64,000 nucleotides of DNA from Bacteroidota bacterium. GTDB taxonomy: Bacteria > Bacteroidota > Bacteroidia > Cytophagales > Cyclobacteriaceae. Numbering within the stretch: the stretch's first letter is position 1; the number at the start of each line of letters is the position of its first letter. The stretch is taken from contig JAFDYT010000017.1 in NCBI GenBank assembly GCA_018266055.1, forward strand, positions 186,001-250,000, given 5' to 3'. The notes under the pieces were generated by a model that was not told the origin of the DNA, did not search any database, and worked only from the letters and a program-made list of their open reading frames with translations. Position numbers and translations under genes: made by a program. Of this stretch, positions 63,877-64,000 are shown in pieces.

Positions 63877-64000
63877 TTATTGAATCTTCTTCACAATTGC
63901 TGCGAAAGCCTCAGGGTTATTTGCGGCTAAATCAGCCAATGCCTTGCGGTTTAATTCAATTCCTGCGGTTTTGATCTTACCCATAAACTGGGAATAAGAT
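63877..64000 (-). CDS. rplT: 50S ribosomal protein L20 (partial, 3' end of gene)
   Basis: The last 40 residues of bL20 are seen: [20 protein letters not shown], then [20 protein letters not shown] and TAA. The [14 protein letters not shown] pattern is unmistakable for bL20. The 5' part, presumably with rpmI and infC upstream, lies beyond the window. Confidence 0.93.
   Translation of the reverse strand, partial: SYSQFMGKIKTAGIELNRKALADLAANNPEAFAAIVKKIQ

Overview
The window reads as chromosome of a member of the Bacteroidota, most likely a Cytophagales-type bacterium. The evidence is a type IX secretion type B C-terminal domain (43563-45476), a DUF4296 lipoprotein next to mutS2, split BatA/DUF58 genes, many outer-membrane barrels and lipoproteins, scarce Shine-Dalgarno sequences, and promoters of the TTG...TAnnTTTG form typical of the phylum. 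I see no rRNA, tRNA, CRISPR array, transposase or phage gene. The genus assignment is inference.

Layout. 1-4589: partial menA, two tandem glutathione peroxidases, argS and a deoxyhypusine-synthase-like gene, with two dispersed repeats around them. 4590-16613: an accessory stretch, partly AT-rich, holding small unknown membrane or coiled-coil proteins, two secreted HExxH proteins, a BtrH_N-like protein, a three-PAS histidine kinase, a DUF4386 protein, and four small membrane or TonB-plug-like genes. It ends in a 955-bp gene-free stretch with fourteen 21-bp tandem units followed by four inverted repeats. 16614-22756: mutS2, a DUF4296 lipoprotein, a reduced Bat operon (DUF58, a BatD-like stalk, BatA) and a GNAT acetyltransferase. 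22818-31740: tryptophan dioxygenase, glutaryl-CoA dehydrogenase, trpS, an outer-membrane barrel, HPPD and a phosphohexomutase. 31741-39980: peptide transporters (OPT, MFS), GTP-dependent PEP carboxykinase, a sugar-phosphate isomerase-like protein, a dinucleotide-binding oxidoreductase, OsmC, a YfcE-type phosphoesterase and a 51-aa basic protein. 40054-47123: an outer-membrane barrel, hisS, hutH, a T9SS adhesin, ybaB, a glycosyltransferase and PspC. 47241-56980: a probably very highly expressed OmpA/TPR lipoprotein, pdhB, a flavin reductase, an outer-membrane protein with an apparent CTG start, a COG3014-like and LpoB-like lipoprotein pair, rpe and an ABC-F ATPase. 57073-64000: a 52-aa ORF, a GIN-domain protein, TerB, an LtaS-like sulfatase-fold protein, an outer-membrane barrel, two LPP20-type lipoproteins and the end of rplT.

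Themes. Degradation of amino acids recurs: Trp (dioxygenase, glutaryl-CoA dehydrogenase), Tyr/Phe (HPPD) and His (hutH), alongside peptide import (OPT, MFS) and gluconeogenesis (pckG), which fits a protein- or peptide-using heterotroph. A second theme is envelope biology, with the COG3014/LpoB pair and two LPP20 genes within 12 kb. No single obvious new defence or biosynthetic system stands out. The least explained parts are the 21-bp array with its hairpins, the BtrH_N-like protein between two secreted peptidase-like proteins, the plug-domain mini-proteins, and two genes lacking an ATG/GTG/TTG start where their signal peptide begins.
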